From assembly GCA_002170735.1 (NCBI GenBank), contig NHIV01000024.1, positions 1 through 12,642 of the forward strand: a DNA stretch of 12,642 nt. Direction: 5' to 3'. The notes under the pieces were generated by a model that ran no database searches, was not told the origin of the DNA, and saw only the letters and a program-made list of their open reading frames with translations. This document shows, one piece after another, positions 11,256 to 12,642 of this stretch (its first letter is position 1; each line of letters opens with the position of its first letter). The DNA is from a bacterium TMED198. Lineage in GTDB: Bacteria; Fidelibacterota; Marinisomatia; SCGC-AAA003-L08; D37C17. Position numbers and translations under genes: made by a program.

Positions 11256-11541
11256 CCATATATCAATAGCAGTAACTAATATACCAAGAGCAGTTAAATG
11301 GTATACAAAACAATTTGATTGTAAAGTGGAATATAAAGATAGTAGTTGGGCTCGTTTAAAGTTTGAAAATGTAGACCTAACATTAGTGTTACCATCTGAA
11401 CATCCACCGCACATAGCGTTCATAGATGACAATCTTAAAGAAAGTGATCCTGTAGTTAGGAAACATAGAGATGGTTCTATTGGAAAATATGAACATGATG
11501 GCTTTGGAAATTTAGTGGAGTATATAAAGTACAAAAAGTGA
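11242..11541 (+). CDS. VOC (glyoxalase/bleomycin-resistance) superfamily protein
   Basis: A GTG at 11239 precedes the ATG at 11242; I take the ATG, which has GGAAAG upstream. The 99-residue product has one half of the paired beta-alpha-beta-beta-beta fold: MKRIDHISIAVTNIPRAVKWY (His6 is the usual first metal ligand), then FDCKVEYKDSSWARLKFENVDLTLVLP, HIAF with a second His, and a C-terminal GNLVEYIKY with the Glu often used as ligand. A single VOC module is ~110-130 residues, so this is compact and missing some middle sequence. It could be a metal enzyme acting on a small molecule, or a small-molecule-binding protein. Substrate unknown. Its end overlaps the glycosyltransferase start by four bases. 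Confidence 0.75.
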   Translation: MKRIDHISIAVTNIPRAVKWYTKQFDCKVEYKDSSWARLKFENVDLTLVLPSEHPPHIAFIDDNLKESDPVVRKHRDGSIGKYEHDGFGNLVEYIKYKK

Positions 11542-12161
11542 AAGTTATATTTTGTATTCCTGGCAATACATTCTCAAATAGATTTTTAAAATGTTGGACA
11601 TCACTTCAACGACAATTACACAAGCACAATATAGAATATGAACTAATGTGTGAGTATGCACCGAATGTATACTACATCAGAAGTATGCTGTTAGGTGGTG
11701 CTTATAATAAAGGTCCTGCTCAACATCCTTGGGATGGGGAAAAAGATTACGACTACGTTATGTGGATAGATTCTGATATAGTATTTACACCACAACATTT
11801 CTTTCAATTACTAAACCACGATAAAGATATAGTCTCTGGCTTATATCTAAAGAAACCACAAACCGATAGTATGGCTGACATACCAACTTCTTTTGCTTGC
11901 TTCGTAGGTGAAGAGTTTAGAAATCTAATGACGCATGAAGCAACGGGAGAATTGATTAAGGTAGAGGCAAATGGAATGGGTTGGATGTTAGTTAAGAAAG
12001 GAGTGTATGAAAAAATAGATTATCCTTGGTTCGGTATGATTAACAATTACGGAGAAGATATATCATTTCAGTTACGGGCTAAAGATGCTGGTATTGATTC
12101 CTATGTAGATACTAGTATTATAGTAGGTCACGAAAAGAGTGTGGTTTTAGATCTTTTTTAA
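11538..12161 (+). CDS. Family-2-like glycosyltransferase
   Basis: The start is a GTG overlapping the previous stop (GTGA). The 207-residue protein opens with a strand KVIFCIPGNTFSN, has a region NVYYIRSMLLGGAY, and then the metal-binding DxD motif in MWIDSDIVF (D78-S-D80), typical of GT-A fold enzymes. Later parts are GMGWMLVKKGVYEKI, WFGMINNYGEDISFQLRAKDAG with the acidic ED pair expected near the acceptor site, and VGHEKSVVL at the end. It probably transfers a sugar from an NDP-sugar to phage or host glycan. It is the last gene of the 9075-12161 cluster and complements the sugar genes at 1-1483. Confidence 0.85.
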   Translation: MKVIFCIPGNTFSNRFLKCWTSLQRQLHKHNIEYELMCEYAPNVYYIRSMLLGGAYNKGPAQHPWDGEKDYDYVMWIDSDIVFTPQHFFQLLNHDKDIVSGLYLKKPQTDSMADIPTSFACFVGEEFRNLMTHEATGELIKVEANGMGWMLVKKGVYEKIDYPWFGMINNYGEDISFQLRAKDAGIDSYVDTSIIVGHEKSVVLDLF

Positions 12162-12180
12162 AAAAAACTAGAAATAATCC

Positions 12181-12211
12181 TTGTATCCTAACTTATTTCT
12201 TTGTAGCTTTA
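12181..12211 (+). promoter_or_regulatory. Promoter of the last transcription unit (TTGTAT-N17-TAGCTTTA)
   Basis: CCTTGTAT and TAGCTTTA with the same 17-base spacing as the promoter at 6685. TSS is expected around 12217-12219, just past the ATG at 12215, so that ATG is unlikely to be in the message. A T-run/A-run palindrome upstream (12154-12168) may end transcription of the preceding cluster, though it is weak. Confidence 0.65.
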
Positions 12212-12235
12212 GATATGACAAAAAGGAAAAAAACA

Positions 12236-12583
12236 ATGGACTTCGGAAAATTTATAGATGCTGACACTACTACTTATTGGGTAAATAAGAAGACCGGCAC
12301 TACTCATATGGTTTTTGCTGATGTGGATTGGAGTGGTAATTTAAAGTTAAGCACTACTACTCTTAATCTTAGGTACGAGAGGGATTACTTCTTTAGGAAA
12401 GATGCTGTTGATAGGTTCTTAAAAAATTATGAGTTTGTTTGTGAGAATCCAAATGTGGTTTTTTGGAGTAAGGTGTTGGCTAACAAACAACTAAAAAGTG
12501 AGCTATCTTGGGGTTTGAAAACCAAAGGTAGACTTGGTATTACAAAGGAAGAATTTTTTAACAAAGTAAAGGGAGAAGTATAA
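12236..12583 (+). CDS. Hypothetical protein, 115 aa
   Basis: The frame has ATGs at 12215 and 12236. I choose 12236 because AAGGA (12223-12227) is eight bases upstream and because the promoter at 12181 would start the transcript at about 12217. The product starts MDFGKFIDADTTTYWVNKKTG, has beta-rich segments (THMVFADVDWSGNLKLSTTTLNL) and a helical C-terminal half with WGLKTKGRLGITKEEFFNKV. No signal peptide or known motif. Confidence 0.7.
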   Translation: MDFGKFIDADTTTYWVNKKTGTTHMVFADVDWSGNLKLSTTTLNLRYERDYFFRKDAVDRFLKNYEFVCENPNVVFWSKVLANKQLKSELSWGLKTKGRLGITKEEFFNKVKGEV

Positions 12584-12642
12584 ATGACATATGTTTATGA
12601 ATATGTTGTCGGTAATGACAATGTTAAGGTGGAGTATTGCCA
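12584..12642 (+). CDS. Start of an unidentified gene cut by the window end
   Basis: ATG directly after the previous stop (TAAATG), with GGGAG eight bases upstream. Nineteen codons are visible, beginning MTYVYEYVVGNDN. Too short to identify; the start is well supported. Confidence 0.6.
   Translation, partial: MTYVYEYVVGNDNVKVEYC

Noticed and set aside
1..12642. CRISPR array, insertion sequence or attachment site
   Set aside because: No regularly spaced repeats, transposase, terminal inverted repeats with target duplication, or integrase with tRNA end were seen.

Overview
This window looks like part of the genome of a tailed bacteriophage from an AT-rich, probably aquatic source. All supported genes are on the + strand. 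They are short and tightly packed, and many are joined by ATGA, TAATG or TGATG stop/start overlaps. The recognisable products are typical phage accessory functions: two glycosyltransferases, a nucleotide-sugar epimerase, a Mom-like DNA-modification acetyltransferase, small membrane proteins resembling a lysis cassette, a degenerate HTH+HNH protein, a denV-type pyrimidine-dimer glycosylase, a MazG-like pyrophosphohydrolase and a VOC-fold protein. No structural or replication genes are present. Two promoters share TTG-N20-TAGCTTTA, which resembles the Bacteroidota promoter consensus (TTG ... TAnnTTTG). This hints at a Bacteroidota host, but many genes have clear Shine-Dalgarno sequences, so the host is left open.

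Layout. 1-1725: sugar genes (3' end of a glycosyltransferase, an epimerase, a small unknown). 1757-3629: unknown small genes, a lipoprotein and the Mom-like acetyltransferase. 3626-5143: five small proteins, mostly membrane, coiled-coil or lipoprotein, possibly for lysis, interrupted by a ~220-base structured leader. 5300-5638: a secreted protein that is almost only a TonB C-terminal domain, with a two-hairpin leader and a terminator. 5639-7427: a gene-poor regulatory island. 7428-9065: unknown genes, including a zinc-ribbon protein and one with tandem QLELF motifs. 9075-12161: a long cluster with repair, MazG, VOC and glycosyltransferase genes. 12181-12642: a new transcription unit running off the window.

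The island at about 5850-7360 is the most unusual part. It holds (i) an HTH+HNH gene whose two expected HNH histidines are Tyr and Phe, suggesting a DNA-binding regulator rather than a nuclease; (ii) at least five copies of an 8-bp-pitch half-site pair (TGTCA-N3-TGTCA, direct or inverted), one just upstream of that gene; (iii) a leader in which an intrinsic terminator and an overlapping alternative hairpin exclude each other; (iv) a ~320-base structured RNA with its own promoter, a tRNA-type T-loop hairpin, a pseudoknot that would end in a 7-bp 'acceptor' helix plus ACCA, and a terminator-like hairpin; and (v) a ~70-base three-way-junction element. My working inference is a self-regulated phage control locus with a novel tRNA-mimicking noncoding RNA. 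None of this was tested by computation.
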